From assembly GCA_012656075.1 (NCBI GenBank), contig JAAKBF010000007.1, positions 1,240,001 to 1,304,000 on the forward strand: 64,000 bases of DNA. The letters run 5' to 3'. The notes under the pieces are model-generated. The model saw nothing but the letters and a program-made list of their open reading frames with translations. It was not told the DNA's origin and did no database searches. Shown here piece after piece: positions 22,594 through 34,500 of this stretch; within the stretch, counting starts at the first letter, position 1; the number at the start of each line of letters is the position of its first letter. A program made the position numbers and the translations under genes. The stretch comes from Phytophthora hibernalis (lineage: Eukaryota > Oomycota > Peronosporomycetes > Peronosporales > Peronosporaceae).

Positions 22594-24416
22594 CTAATCC
22601 ACATCCATAGGGATCACGTCCGGTGCCGTGTTGTCCTCTCCTTCCTGCGCAGAACCGTTTGCTGCACTAGCGCTGGCATCAGCGTCGTTGTCGACGTTTC
22701 CGCGCTGGTCCTTGTCGTCTCTATAAAATTCAGCTTCGTGGTGCCGCTTTCCGTCATTATCCGTTCTCGAGTCCGGGTCCGCGGCATCTTCGTCCTCTTC
22801 GCGCAGCATGTAAGTAGGAGGTGCCTGGCTCATCTGAACGCTTGGGGCCCCGTTAGCGCACGCAGGTTTTCGAAAATTTTAACCCTGAGTACAAAACAAA
22901 CAGCACGTTAATCGTACGTTTCGAACAGCTCATCTGTTAGCTGATCAAGCGGTTGACGTACTTGCACTCTTCCAAGTACTCTCTGGAATTGGCGTTCTCA
23001 AGATCCGGGTCCGGCTCCAGGTGCAGTTTAAAGTTCGGGGCATAGAACTCAAAGTAGTCGTTGTACGGGATGTTGTTGGAGACTTCTTCATCCAGCAGGA
23101 TCGATGTCTCGAAGGCCCAAGCTCGCGAGACATTACGAATCGTATAACCACCGCCTCCAAGCACCAGCATCGGCAGTCCAAAGCTTTTCACAAACTTTAC
23201 GCACTCCCCGTGACCTAGTAGATGGACAAACAAAGAATACATTCATGTCAGCACAACTATTAAAAGGCGAACACAAATTAGCAGGTGTACCTCGTGTAGT
23301 GACATTGAAGCAACCAAGACGGTCTCCCGTTAGCGAGTCCGCACCACACTGCAGCACCACAGCGGAAGGGCTGAACGTCTCCATAACTTTCTGGATTACA
23401 GGCTTGAACACGCTCTCGTAACTTTCGTCGTTCATGCCGCTAAGCAACGGAAAATTCACTGCGTAGTACTTGCCGTTCTTCGTGCCAATATCCTACACAA
23501 AAAGTCGGATGAGCACCAGTTCGAAAGAGAAGAATAGCTAACAGCGAATTTGCATACCTTGATGTCGCCTGTGCCGGGGAAAAAGTCTCCGTACTTGTGG
23601 AACGACACGGTCATCACACGGTCCGTGACGTAGAACGCCTCCTCCACGCCGTCTCCATGGTGCACATCAATGTCAATGTACAACACTCTCGGGTGGTACT
23701 TGAGCAGCTCCAGGATGCCCAGCACGATGTCGTTCACGTAGCAGAAGCCCGATCCCTCGGATTTCTTGGCGTGGTGCAGTCCTCCCGCCCAGTTGATGGC
23801 GATGTCGCACTGACCATGGTTCAGCCGACTCACCGCGTCCAGAGTACCTCCAGAGTAAATCTGGCAGAAGTCGAAGATGCCGTCGAACACGGGGCAGTCC
23901 GTCAACTCGCCCAAGTTGTCTGCAAAAATAAAATAAAAAATTTGAGCACCTTCAAATTTGAGCAGCATTTCTGCCAGTCCGTACACTTCTGCAGCTCGGA
24001 GGCCAAATCCTTCTGGTTGCTGGGGCTGAGTTTCTGTAGGAAGTCAATGTAGTCCGGTGCGTGAAAGGCCTTGATCTCCTCTGCCGACGCGATGTGGGGC
24101 TCCTGTGATAAAGGTAGAACGATGTAGAACAAGGTAGAGTGAGCACTCTACCTTTTTCTCGTTAAAATCACTTGAAGTTTGTATGGCCGTACGAAGATGT
24201 CCATTTTGCGGTACAGGTCGTAGTTGACCACCAAGTGGTGCGCCAGTTTCATGCGGTGGGGCTTCATGGGGTGGCCCGGTCCATAGTAGAAGTGCCCTTC
24301 TTCGGCTGATAGGAGGGTAGAACGAGGTAGAACGTTAGAAGGTCGGGGGAGAGCGTGGGAGAACTCTACGCACGATGGTAGAAGTACGACACGCGCTTCT
24401 TGGTGGCGCTCGCCAT
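22594..24416 (-). CDS. HDAC1/RPD3-like: Class I histone deacetylase (RPD3/HDAC1 type)
   Basis: Seven exons on the minus strand: 24416-24374, 24305-24193, 24102-23985, 23919-23558, 23492-23291, 23215-22918 and 22884-22594; all junctions keep phase. The catalytic domain is complete: GPGHPMKPHRMKLAHHL, ELTDCPVFDGIFDFCQIYSG, the tandem histidines in GGLHHAKKSEGSGFCY, the metal site in YIDIDVHHGDGVEEAF, a second metal Asp in GADSLTGDRLGCF, and the transition-state Tyr in LGGGGYTIRNVSRAW. The tail has NLRALTG-x-PSVQMSQAPP, as in HDAC1, then an acidic end finishing in IPMDVD. Two one-base losses near 22941 and in GGGGCCCC near 22846 break the last two exons; the conserved tail beyond them shows that the TAA after YVNRLIS is not the true stop. 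It removes acetyl groups from histone lysines in Sin3/NuRD-like complexes. Confidence 0.95.
24306..24374 (-). other. HDAC intron 1 (24306-24373)
   Basis: Donor GTGCGT and acceptor ATCAG. Its 3' part carries GTTCTACCTCGTTCTACC. Intron 2 (24103-24192) ends in a similar GTTCTACATCGTTCTACC just before its acceptor. Confidence 0.7.
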
Positions 24417-24858
24417 GGTCTCGAGTGGCGCCGTTGGAGGTAAAAACACACTTGGCGTTTGTATGCCCACGGGTTTTATAACCCGCGGGCCGGACGAACC
24501 CGCGGGTTCGACAACATGGCTACAGAAATATGTAGCTATCCTTTATCAGAAACCTGTACAACATCATACGACAATTAGATGGCTACATATTGCGGAGTTC
24601 AAGCGAGTAAAGTAAAAACTGGGAAGCCATCTATTTCTACAGGTCGGGGTTCATCGTAGCGAAGTTGCCATTCGCCATGGTTGCGAGAGGTTGAAAATTT
24701 GGGTTAACTTTACCAATTGAATAATTAAATGTTGGTGTTGTCGGGAACGGGAACTCGTTTCTTGGATGAAATGAAGTGTCTGTACCGGTAAAGGGGACCA
24801 GGAATTGGTTCGTAGACATGCCAGGTAATTACGTAGGTAATCCATGAACGCGCTTGCA
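24417..24858 (-). promoter_or_regulatory. HDAC upstream region with TATA-like box and GC palindromes
   Basis: No gene is seen in these 442 bases. Reading toward the HDAC ATG on the minus strand, a TATAAAA sequence lies at 24474-24480, about 60 bases before the ATG. Immediately upstream are two CCCGCGGG palindromes at 24482-24489 and 24499-24506, the second extended to a perfect 16-base palindrome at 24495-24510, with centres 17 bases apart. Further out, GCTACA and TGTAGC form a small inverted repeat at 24519-24536. Promoter function is inferred from position only. The left half of 24600-24858 is the 3' flank of the coiled-coil gene and shows nothing recognisable. Confidence 0.45.
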
Positions 24859-26440
24859 CTAGACGACGAATGGGGGCCTCTCATGGTCACCACGGCGGGA
24901 AAGACCTTGCAGGCGACGTAAGCTAGCTTGCGTCGGGGCAAGAAAACTGTTCTTTGGGCGGGCCACAGTAGGGGTCCTCCTTGTCATCTGAGTGGTCGAA
25001 GTGGAAATATCGACTGCAGCGCCCCTGCTACGCGCCCACCTCGCTGCTTGCCGCATCGCGTCGCGTTGCTGAACTTGAGTTTGGCTTGGACGTCGAGTAG
25101 TGTTGGTGGTATTCCAGCTTGGACGCCTAGTGCTGAATTGGGGAGTATCCACCTGGAGAAGAGCGTCAAAATCGGGTCGGTCCTGCTTCGCTGGTGTAGT
25201 GGGTTTAAGTGCCGAGCGAGGTGTCGTCGATCGAGATGCTGCGGTGGTCGATTCACTGGGTGCTTGTTCATGAGTTGCAAGCCCCGCATCCTCTCCTTCC
25301 TCTTCATCAAGATGATGACTCGATGTTACAAGCGAATCCAAAATATCGTAGCCGATGTGAGCATATCCTCGACTGCTGTTTTCAGGTTGAACTTGTTTGG
25401 GTGTTGATGCAGTTGGTCGGCGTACTGTATTCGCGCCACGTTTGCCAGCCGACCTAGCTCCAGCGCTAACCGGTCTATCTTTTGTCGGACCTTGCCGATG
25501 TCCAACCACATCAGCCTTTCTCGTACCAGTCCGCGTCTTGACTCCCTCTTTTTCCTTCCTTTCAGCATCTCGTTGCTGCTGCAATTGAAACTGTTGCAGC
25601 AGTTTCTTCTGCCTCACTCTGATCTTCTCGGACAAATCTAGCGACTCTTGCAGCGAGTCGCAATGTGCCTTGAGCTTCTCATAAGCCTTCTTGCTCTTTG
25701 CCGCGTCCTGGCACTTTTTCTGTGCTACCACCAGAGCTCGTTTTGTCCTCTCCAGCTCGAACTTCAGTTGATCCCGTTCCGTCGTCACATTATGCAGCTC
25801 TCTCAGCATCTTCACAGTGCTGCCCTGTGCACTAACTCTGCCTGTTCCTGGCTAGGACAGGCATATGACGTCGTTAGGGAGAGCTATGTGACACCAATGT
25901 ACCTTACTGAAAAACGAAACTAACTCTGCCTGTTCCAGACACCTGCTCCTTGCCCTCTCTCCGTCGTCTGTCCACGGTTCGAGGCGTCTGTAGAGCACAA
26001 AATTCACACACAAACACATCAAACTCTGGTCTTTCATCTCCACCACCATTTCCCCGTGGCAGCTTTGTAGCCCGCACCTTGTAGCTTTTAACCTCCTCCA
26101 CCTTCTCCTGCGGCGTCACGAGAAAACTGGAGGTGTCCAGCGACGTGCTGCGGTTGGCATTGGACCGCAATGTGATGATGAGCCTGGCCACGTCCTTCTG
26201 AAGCTCCCCAACATTTGTTTCCAGTCTATTACGCTGTCTAAAGTGCGAATATGCGAAGTTGTCCTGCTCTTTGCTCTCGTCCTGCTCCTCCCCCTGGAAA
26301 CGTGGAGCTTCGATGGGACTGGGGCCGTTGCGGAAGTGCCAATCCTCGCTGTTGGCGTCGTTTTCTCCGCTCTTGAAGCGCTGGCGACGCTGCTCTGGTG
26401 TCGTGAAGGAAAAGGACGGAGAGCACTCGGATGGCGCCAT
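24859..26440 (-). CDS. Coiled-coil protein of unknown function
   Basis: Start ATG at 26440 (MAPSECSPSFSFTTPEQRRQ), exon 1 to 25925, intron 25924-25825 (donor GTTAGT, acceptor GCACAG), exon 2 from 25824 to the stop at 24859; about 493 residues. The splice joins SGTGR to GSTVKMLREL in phase. The N-terminal part is polar. The middle (ELHNVTTERDQLKFELERTK through KIRVRQKKLLQQFQLQQQRD) is a strong heptad coiled coil. The C-terminal half is basic, rich in Ser, Thr, Arg and Pro. No enzyme motif, signal peptide or membrane segment. It could be a cytoskeletal or centrosomal component, but nothing fixes this. An upstream in-frame extension beyond 26440 has no support. Confidence 0.65.
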
Positions 26441-26606
26441 GTTTGACTCGCAATTGGCGCCAAAGTGTATCCATTTTGAATCTAGTGGTGGTGACCACGT
26501 AGAATAGGTGTGGTGGACATGAATGTAGCCATGTTGAAGGTCGGCGTGTTGTCTGTTGCTTAACATACTCGACGCCACAATGATCAAACTTAATGTAAGC
26601 CTATAC

Positions 26607-27913
26607 TCATTCAAGCGCGATCGGCGATTGCTTCGATCCATTGTGCACGTCAGGGTCCTCTCGCTTCGCCTTCTTCGCTTCTCGCTTTCCAGCAATACCT
26701 TTCTCTTGGTCGTCTTCGTCAATGGTGAAAGTGCTGAGCAGTCCAAAGTGGTCGGATGGCCAGAGACGATCGGCGATCTTCTGCTGACCCACAATCACGA
26801 TCTCATCGAACGTGCACCTCATTGCGTCATCACTTGGCGCTGAGTAGAAATACATGCGATCCAGTCGGCTACGGAATGACCGACTCGTCACCAGGGTGTT
26901 GCGTGTGCCGTCGAACGTGTACCCGTTCTCCTCGGTATTACCTGGCACCGACAACCAGAGATCCTTCCAGCCTCCAGGAAGACCCATCGTCGCCTACAGT
27001 ATCATACCAGAAACAGCAAACAATCAGCTCACGCTGCACAAACAAGTTCTTTACCCATACCGTACCAAGTCCAATTCCTCTCCGTCAACTTCGTCGGGTG
27101 CTTCTCCACGGAGCTCTTTTGACTTTCGTCTCACCAACTGCTTCTCATCGTCCGAAGTCGACGATGCATCTAGAAAACAAGAATCATGGAACCACACTCG
27201 AATCTCCAGAGATTTCCTCCCGCCACTTTCTGCTTCGCCATCTTCCCCACCCGAACAGCGTCTTTCTCAATCTTGTCTTCACACGTCCGACATTTCGACC
27301 TGCCCGTTTTAGCCAGCTCCACCTCCACATCAGCGAACGCTGCCAGACGTAGGTCCAGTAACTTCATGTCCGCCTTCATCAAATTGGTGTCCCCCATGAA
27401 AACTGCACCCAAACACCCACTTATTGGGTCTTTTCGTCGTTTGTCTCCAATTTTCGTCTCCTCATCATTCTCGACATTGTTCACCCGGTCCCGCAGCAAC
27501 GTCAAACTCTCCTTCAATTGGGACACTCGGGGGCCTGCGAATTGGGGCAGACTCTCCAAATGGGACGTGCCCACGAAAAGGGTCCTGCCTGGAATGGGTT
27601 CCACCTGCATGATGACCAATTCTCGACCCATCCCCGTATTGGAAAATGGGTGCGTTTCAAGTAATTTGACCGGTAAGGCACTGAAAAGAGCCACGAAATA
27701 GGTCTCCTGGAAGGGCGGCGCCGTGTCCACGCTGCAGTCGTAGAACTTGGCCCAGTTCTGCGCCTTGAGCAGTGCCAGCGAGTCACGCGTCACCTCCTGG
27801 AAGCCCACGACGGCCGGACGCAAGTGCTCCACCAGGCGCCCAATGGCTTTCATGCGCACGGAGCGCGCCACCTCATCGAAGAAAAGGTTGAACGTCAGGA
27901 TACGTAACTTCAT
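26607..27913 (-). CDS. TDP2-like endonuclease/exonuclease/phosphatase-family phosphodiesterase
   Basis: Start ATG at 27913 (MKLRILTFNLFFDEVARSVR); an in-frame GTG at 27991 is not needed. The protein has the EEP-fold motifs in order: TFNLFF (metal-site Asn), VGFQEVT (Glu), GTSHLES, FMGDTNL (Asp and Asn) and WPSDHFGLL (Asp and His). This pattern, with the THLES-type and GDTNL motifs, is that of tyrosyl-DNA phosphodiesterase 2, which removes topoisomerase II peptides from 5' DNA ends, though general EEP nucleases share parts of it. A lysine-rich segment (KCRTCEDKIEKDAVRVGKMA) after GDTNL is an insertion of uncertain role. At least one intron (donor GTACGG in the segment near 27060, acceptor TACTGTAG near 26996) and another frame change near 27170 connect to the last exon, which ends in KRREDP-like basic residues and QSPIALE. 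The exact exon borders near 27170 are unclear. Confidence 0.75.
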
Positions 27914-28559
27914 CGTCAGGGTTGTAGAACTGGGGGCTACGGTTGGTTCTATTAAAAATTGTGGGTGGGTCCGGATTTTGGATTTTATCACCTAACCCCG
28001 CGTACAATAATATTCTACATTTTATCTAAATATGACATTGATTTTGTAAAACGTCAAGAAAAATGAGGTTGAATTTCAATGTATTTTTCATGATTCTGGT
28101 GGTGATTCAGGCTGGAAACAAGGTCCTACTGGTTACAGCCTCCAACAGAGCCTGCATGATCCTCTAGCAACTCGCTAAGATGCAAATGCTGTTGGCTGAA
28201 CATACAATTTTGCATTCGATTTGGTCTGGAGGATGGGTGGGTGGAACTTTTAAATTACCCTCCCCGGAGATTTTGGGGTGGGTGGATTGAATAAATGGTT
28301 TATTCCCACTTTAAAAAACCATTCCGCAACCCTGCTTGTACGTAGTCAGAATCGACCCCCCGGCCGCTCTCCAGTCATTATTGCTCTGACCCCAGTCTGG
28401 AGACACATCGACCACCGAAACGCATTGAAGAGACCCGTTATGTGCGCCACATGCGACTCAACGTCATGAAAGATCGCGGCGATTCGGGATCCGGGATCCA
28501 GACATCTCAACTCAAGCCATCCAAGTGCTCTGTACAAGCGTCCAGGCCCTTGATCCGCG
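27914..28559. other. Intergenic, divergent promoter region of TDP2-like and giant FN3 genes
   Basis: No gene supported. It holds GGGTGGGT-type G-rich words at about 27963, 28226 and 28276, an imperfect stem ACCCTCCCC/GGGGTGGGT at about 28256-28282, and the inverted pair AATGGTTT/AAACCATT at about 28293-28323. These look like remains of a small inverted-repeat element but have no clear ends. Confidence 0.4.
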
Positions 28560-31500
28560 ATGGATCGACGCCGGTTGCGTCGGATATGCACGTCTGCAAT
28601 TGCTGCCAAACTGGTGCACTGCATTTCATTGATTTTGGTGTTCACTGCAGTGGTCACAGCCGAGTTTTTCAGTCCTGGAGACGTCCCTGGGCCGCCCGAG
28701 AAGGTTTTCGTGTCTCCAGCCAGCGACTCGTCCATGCGCGTGCAGTTCTTCCCGCCGCTAAATGTCAAGCCTGAAGGAGTCAATGGGGCGCCCGTGCTCG
28801 GCTACAAAGTGGAGCTGGCACGACGTGTGGACGAGGTGCAGACGTTCTCGGTGGCAGCTAGCGGCCCCATCCTCTCGGGGTTCTACAAACTCCAGTTGGG
28901 GGTCGAGACGACGTCCTGCATCCCGTGGAACGCCAGCGACGTGGAGCTGGAGATGGCGCTGGAAGAGCTGCCCACAGTGGACAGCGTCGGCGTCTCCAGG
29001 TCGGCCTACAGCGCCGCCAAGAACGGATACGTGTACACGGTCACGTTCGACGGCGCGTACCTGGAGAACGGCAAGCAGACGAACACGTTGGACGGCGACG
29101 CGACGGACTGTCCAGGGACGCAGCCTCCTAATCGCGTGCTGTCGTTCGAGGGCGGGCGCGTCACCACGGGCGTCCCCGGGTTCTACCCTGAGGTCTGGCA
29201 AGTCGTGTCGACGAACACGGGGACGCAAATGCTGGGCGGCACGTTCGACTTGTCGGTGGGCTTTGAAGGACACTGGGTGCAAACAAGTCAAGCAATTAAA
29301 GTGTCTGTTGCAGCAGGGTCGAGAACGGCGACGACGAGGAGTTCCATGCTAGGGGTTGTGAATCGAGGAGACCGAGTGCGGGTCGCAGGAGAAGAGTTTA
29401 CGGTGCACGCTACGGCGCCGTTTACAGACTCGGAGCTGCCGTTGGATTCCTATCACGTTCGTGGCACGCCTGGCGATGTTTTTATCGAAATTATGGATAC
29501 GGCGCTGGGGGACGTTCACGTCAAAAAGACCTCGACCGACGTGTTTACTTCCAGCGACTTCAGCACTAGACTTGCTGCCGGGGAGCAGGTTCGAATTGGG
29601 TCTCAGGACGTAGAGGTGGCGAGTGTCATCGGCAACACCATAACGCTTGTTAATGCGTGGACGGGTACATCTGCACTGCATGTCACGGCGTACGCACGCA
29701 AAAGCAACGTTCAGCGCGAACGCGGAGGCAGCCGACATGAAACGCGTATTGGGCGCGTTACCTGGTGTTGGAGCCATTGATGTTTCGCGTGTTGGACCCA
29801 CCAAATTGAACGGGTATCGCTGGTACGTCACGTTCCAGTCGGTTGACAGCGGGAATTGCCCCGCATCTCCGTGCCTCCGTGTTAGCAAAAAGCCCGGGAC
29901 CACAAAATTCGTTGACGTGTACGGTGCTGACTGTACAACCTGCACAGTGACGCCATCTATCGTGCAAGATGATTCTCTTAAAAAGACTTTATACGCAATG
30001 AAAGGAGATTTCGCAGCAACCACCATTGTGTCTTCACAAGAAGTTGGTGGAGTTGTGGCTGAAGTGCAGTCGATCTCTACCAAGGCAACAGCTGACGATA
30101 TTAGCGGCTCTTTTGCAGTCAGCTTTCAAACCCTGGATGGAGTATTGATCAATTTTGACGACACCGCTGTTGATCTACGGACCAAGCTTCAGAGTCTTGC
30201 CACAGTTGGACGAGTGAATGTGACCCGAGTGGATAATTCAGACTTTGGCGTAACTTGGACGATCACTTTCCTGTCGAATGTGGGTGACTTACCTTTGCTA
30301 GCTGTTGTTGATGAAACATTGCTAAAAGGTACAGGCGTAAATGTGGTGGTGCAAGAATTAGTGAAAGGTGTGGATGCTGCTTTCGAAACGATTATTGAAG
30401 GGCTAGTGCCCGGTCAAGAATACTCTGTGCGAGCATATGCTCGAAACGAAAATGGTTATGGTACGAGCACGGCAGAATTACAGCAGCGTGGGCGAGGTGC
30501 TTTGCCACTGTTTTCGGCCGTGGCCACATCTCCAGAGGCACCAGGTGTCACTGGGATGTGGCCTCTTTCTGGTTCGCAGATGGAGCTTCGTCTTTCGAGC
30601 CCAGTCGACCACGGCGATCCAGTGTCGAAATATCTGTTCGAGTACGTAGTCGGAGATACGTTTGGAAAACCAGCAATCAAGAAAGTCTTTGTCTACAATT
30701 CTCTTGCAAACGATATTGCGGGGACTTTCCGCGTGCAGTACGGAGACGATGTATCGTCAACGTTGTCGGTGCACTCGACAGCCACCACTCTCGAGAGCGC
30801 TCTGAACAGCCTTCCTAGCCTACGCCCCGTTTCAGTCACGCGCGCGCTGTGCGTACTGACAGGACAAGAAGATATTTCCTTTTCCGAAGCTAACAACCGT
30901 CTCACAACGACGACACCGTTGACTGCTTCTCAGTCCAATTTACTTTTGAAGGGTGTGCGCATAGACGTTGGAGGGGCCAAATTTACTGTCAGAGTACAGC
31001 CTGCGGAAGGAAGTTCCGACATCGATGTGGAGCTGGGTCACGGCCAGCAAGATTTCAAGAAGAAGTGGGCTGTACTTAAACTGGATAGCTCGGGACGTGA
31101 GCTTGGGCCGTATGGCTATGAGTGGACAATCTTGTTTGGCAACGTCGTAGAAGATATTGTTGACAGCAAATATCCGGGGCTACAAGTGCTATCTTCACTG
31201 ACCTCCGTCAAAACAGGTTCAGCCACAGGTATCACATATGGAATTAATGCATTCAAAGATGCTATTCCAGCTGAGCACTACGGGTACTTCGAGATCAATA
31301 ATGACGAGCGAGTGTGTGATACGTATGTTGTTGGAGCACCGTCGTCTGTTCAAGTGGTTCGGTTGTTCGGTCCGACGACGGCTACGGGCGGCACCTTCGC
31401 ACTTAAACTTGGAAGCGAGACAACCGACTGCATCTCTCTGGGCAAGACGGGCGCGGCAAGCACGATACAGGACGAGTTGCTCGATGTCATATCCAAGGTG

Positions 31501-34500
31501 TCCAAGGCGTTTAAGGTGACAGTGGAGGAGGTGCGCGCGTTCAAGGTGACCTTATTGACTGGATCATGGGCATCGAAGGTTACCGATTACGATAACACCG
31601 GCAAGCTCACTGTTGCCAGCGCGCTGACGCAGACCCAAGTAGACGTGTTACCCAAATATGCCATCATACAGGTGAGCCGGAACCCCAACGACTTTTCGAG
31701 GCATTCTTGCGAGTTTACTGTTACCAGCCCACCTGCGCAAGGCACAACAACGATCTCTGTCAGTCCAGCCGGATCCTGTGATTTTTTTAGTGGTGAAGCT
31801 CGTTCCTTGAAAATCTTGGATTTCCATGACTACAACGTGCGTTTCTGGGGACACTATCCGACGGGTGAGTGGCCAACACTGCAATTCGATTCAGCATCAT
31901 TTGGAGCTGCATCCTGTGCTCCGTGGGTACCAAGCTTGACCAACCTGCCTGTCTACGGGCAAGTTCATACGGTCAAATACGAGGGTTCCTGTTCGAAAGG
32001 CCAAGCCGGAATACAGACAATTCTCGCGGATGCATCAAGTACCATCGGCGGGACGTTTACTTTGTCGTATATGGGCGAGGTGACCTCGCCTCTATCATTC
32101 AAAGATACCGGGGCGGCTGAAATGCGCGATGCAATTGACTTGATCACTGCCCGTGGCACTGTCAACGTGGGTGTAAGCCAGTATGGTATCTACGGCAAGG
32201 CTTGGCATGTAACGTTTGTGCAAGAAGATGATGACCAAGACTCCATTTTCATCCAGCATGCGCGTTTGACCGGCCAAAACGCGCTGATTAGCGTTTACCC
32301 GACAGTCACAGTGTTCACTGACGCTAAGCAAGACGATATCAGCGGATCCTTCCGGATATCATTTGGTGGGGAGACTACTGAAGCGATTGGGTTCTCAGCT
32401 ACCCATATGAAGGTCACGCAGGAGTTGCAGAAGCTCAGTGTCGTGGATTCAGTATTGGCTCTTGGGGGCAAAACTGCAGGTGATGTCGGTGTCTATTCCT
32501 TAGAGCTAACTGCTGACGCCGTAGGGGGTAGTCAAGTTTTGTCGAATATCCGCCTTGGAGGAGTGGCAATCGACCCCACTCGATTTCTGGCTATTGGTGA
32601 AACTCTAGGTATTGCAACGGATACCGCCGCTAGAACGATTCAGTCGATGACCCCTGTGGACATTACGCTGACCCAAGCATTTGGTGGGACGGCAGCTGGG
32701 ACGACTGCGCAGAACCTTGATGTATCGGCTGGATTGATCACGAAGCAAATAAAACCATTGCCGGGATATGTCGGTTTTACCCGATTAGCGCAAGTGATTG
32801 CAGTGTCGAAGAACTCGAACGAATTTGAACTGCCTGCTGACCACGGGATCGAGACGGGTGATTATTTTTGTTGGCAGTACCAGATTCATGGCTAACATTG
32901 TGTTGGGAACAAAGATCACAACCAACGGCCCCTACACTGGCGAAAATGTCGTGGCAGCGAGCCCTGAGGTGTACCTGTTCGACGACAAACTGCAAACGAC
33001 AGAGGACCTGACCAATCTCGTAACTGGTAACGATGATTTGTGGCTTCCTTCTGTGTCTGCTGACATGAACAAATACACGATCAAAGCCAACAATTCGAGA
33101 TACTTAACGGTGGAGAGCGGCACTTTTTCAGACCGCATTGTGAGAACACGCGCCTACCACATCTCAAATGGGCGGAAATGGAACCTAGTATTTCGCTCGT
33201 ACGATGGAAGCCTAGACACTATTGATGCGATTCCAGACCATGACTGGCGCGGCACAGAAGCCCGGATTGGAACTCGAAGCCCGAAGGCAATCGCTCCGAA
33301 TGTGATCAACGTTGGGAATCCCGCGCCCATACAAACAATTCTTCTGGAAGTTACGGACACCACATTGGCAGCTACTTACACACTGAGTTTTGTGGGTGAG
33401 ACGACTGCGGCTATTAGCTGCAATGCTATAAACACGGATATCGAGAAGGAGCTCGAGAAACTTGAGAGCGTGAATGGTGTCACAGTGAATTCATTGGTGA
33501 GTAGTGGAACCACCATTCTTACCATTTCGTTTTGGGGAGTGTATCCCATGAAAAACTTCCGCTTCTTGAAGCCAACCCCACTACCAATAACCTGAAGGCG
33601 TATGTTCGCGGCAATGGTGCTGTTGCAGTGACTAAGCAAGACAACTTTATTCTCGAAAGCAGCCAAGCGTATGCGTTTCGCATTTTTGCTGAGAACTCGA
33701 AGGGTATAAGTGATTCAGTGTCAGTTTTTCAAGCGCAGACTTCCACGAGCTCTGTGGTTCCTACTCCGCCGACTGGAGTGGCTCTAGGCGAATTTCATGG
33801 CCCAACCTGGTTGTCTATTAATTATTGGGCTCCATTCTACTCTGGGGGGCAGATGTCACCATGTACCGAATCGAATGGGATTCCTCTCCAAACTTCGATA
33901 GCTCTAGCATCGACTACGGTGTTGCCAGTATTGAAGAGACTCCAGAAGTGCAGCAGGTAACCACCAGCTATCGTAGTTCTGTGGGTGCAGGTGGCACCTT
34001 CACCTTATCTTGGGGAAGCCGCACTACTGCTGCACTACCCTTCGACTGTACCGAAGCAGCGATCACGGATGCACTGGCCATCATCACAGAGACATCCGAC
34101 GTCGCAGTTAATCCAGTCGAGGTCACAAAGACGGAAGTTTCGTGGGGTTATGCTTGGAAAATAACGTTTTGGCACAGCCCGGGCAACTTGGCCCCTCTGG
34201 TTGCTGATGGGGCGAAATTAACAGGTGACTTTCCTCGCATCAGCGTAGTCGAAGTTGAACAAGGTTCGCACGATTTGGCTATTGGTGATTTTACCCACGA
34301 AGTCCAGGAAGTATACACTAGTAGTGGATCCCTTCTGGGTGGTTCATTTACGTTAACATTTGGTAGTAAGACTACCGGGGACATCTATGCCAGTGCATCG
34401 GCGTTAGAGATGCAGGCTGCGTTGCAAGCGATAACCGCGTTGTACTCTATCAAGGTCACAAGGGTCGTACAGAGCACCTTGATCAAAACGGCTATTTGGT

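Noticed and set aside
22918..22945. TAA after YVNRLIS as the true end of the HDAC
   Set aside because: The next codons in a neighbouring frame continue an HDAC1-like tail across a good intron to PSVQMSQAPP, so a missing base is the better explanation.
27186..27701. 171-codon plus-strand open frame opposite the TDP2-like gene
   Set aside because: The minus strand carries all EEP catalytic motifs here; the plus frame is low-complexity and unrecognisable.
28758..29291. 177-codon open frame on the minus strand opposite the start of the giant gene
   Set aside because: It lies fully inside the FN3-coding sequence, is arginine-rich with no family pattern, and is explained as a shadow of GC-rich codons on the other strand.
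32840..32880. A 20-nt intron (GTGATT...GGCAG) to explain the shared frame change in the giant genes
   Set aside because: Far shorter than the other introns in the window (about 60-100 nt), and removing it does not restore the conserved frame.
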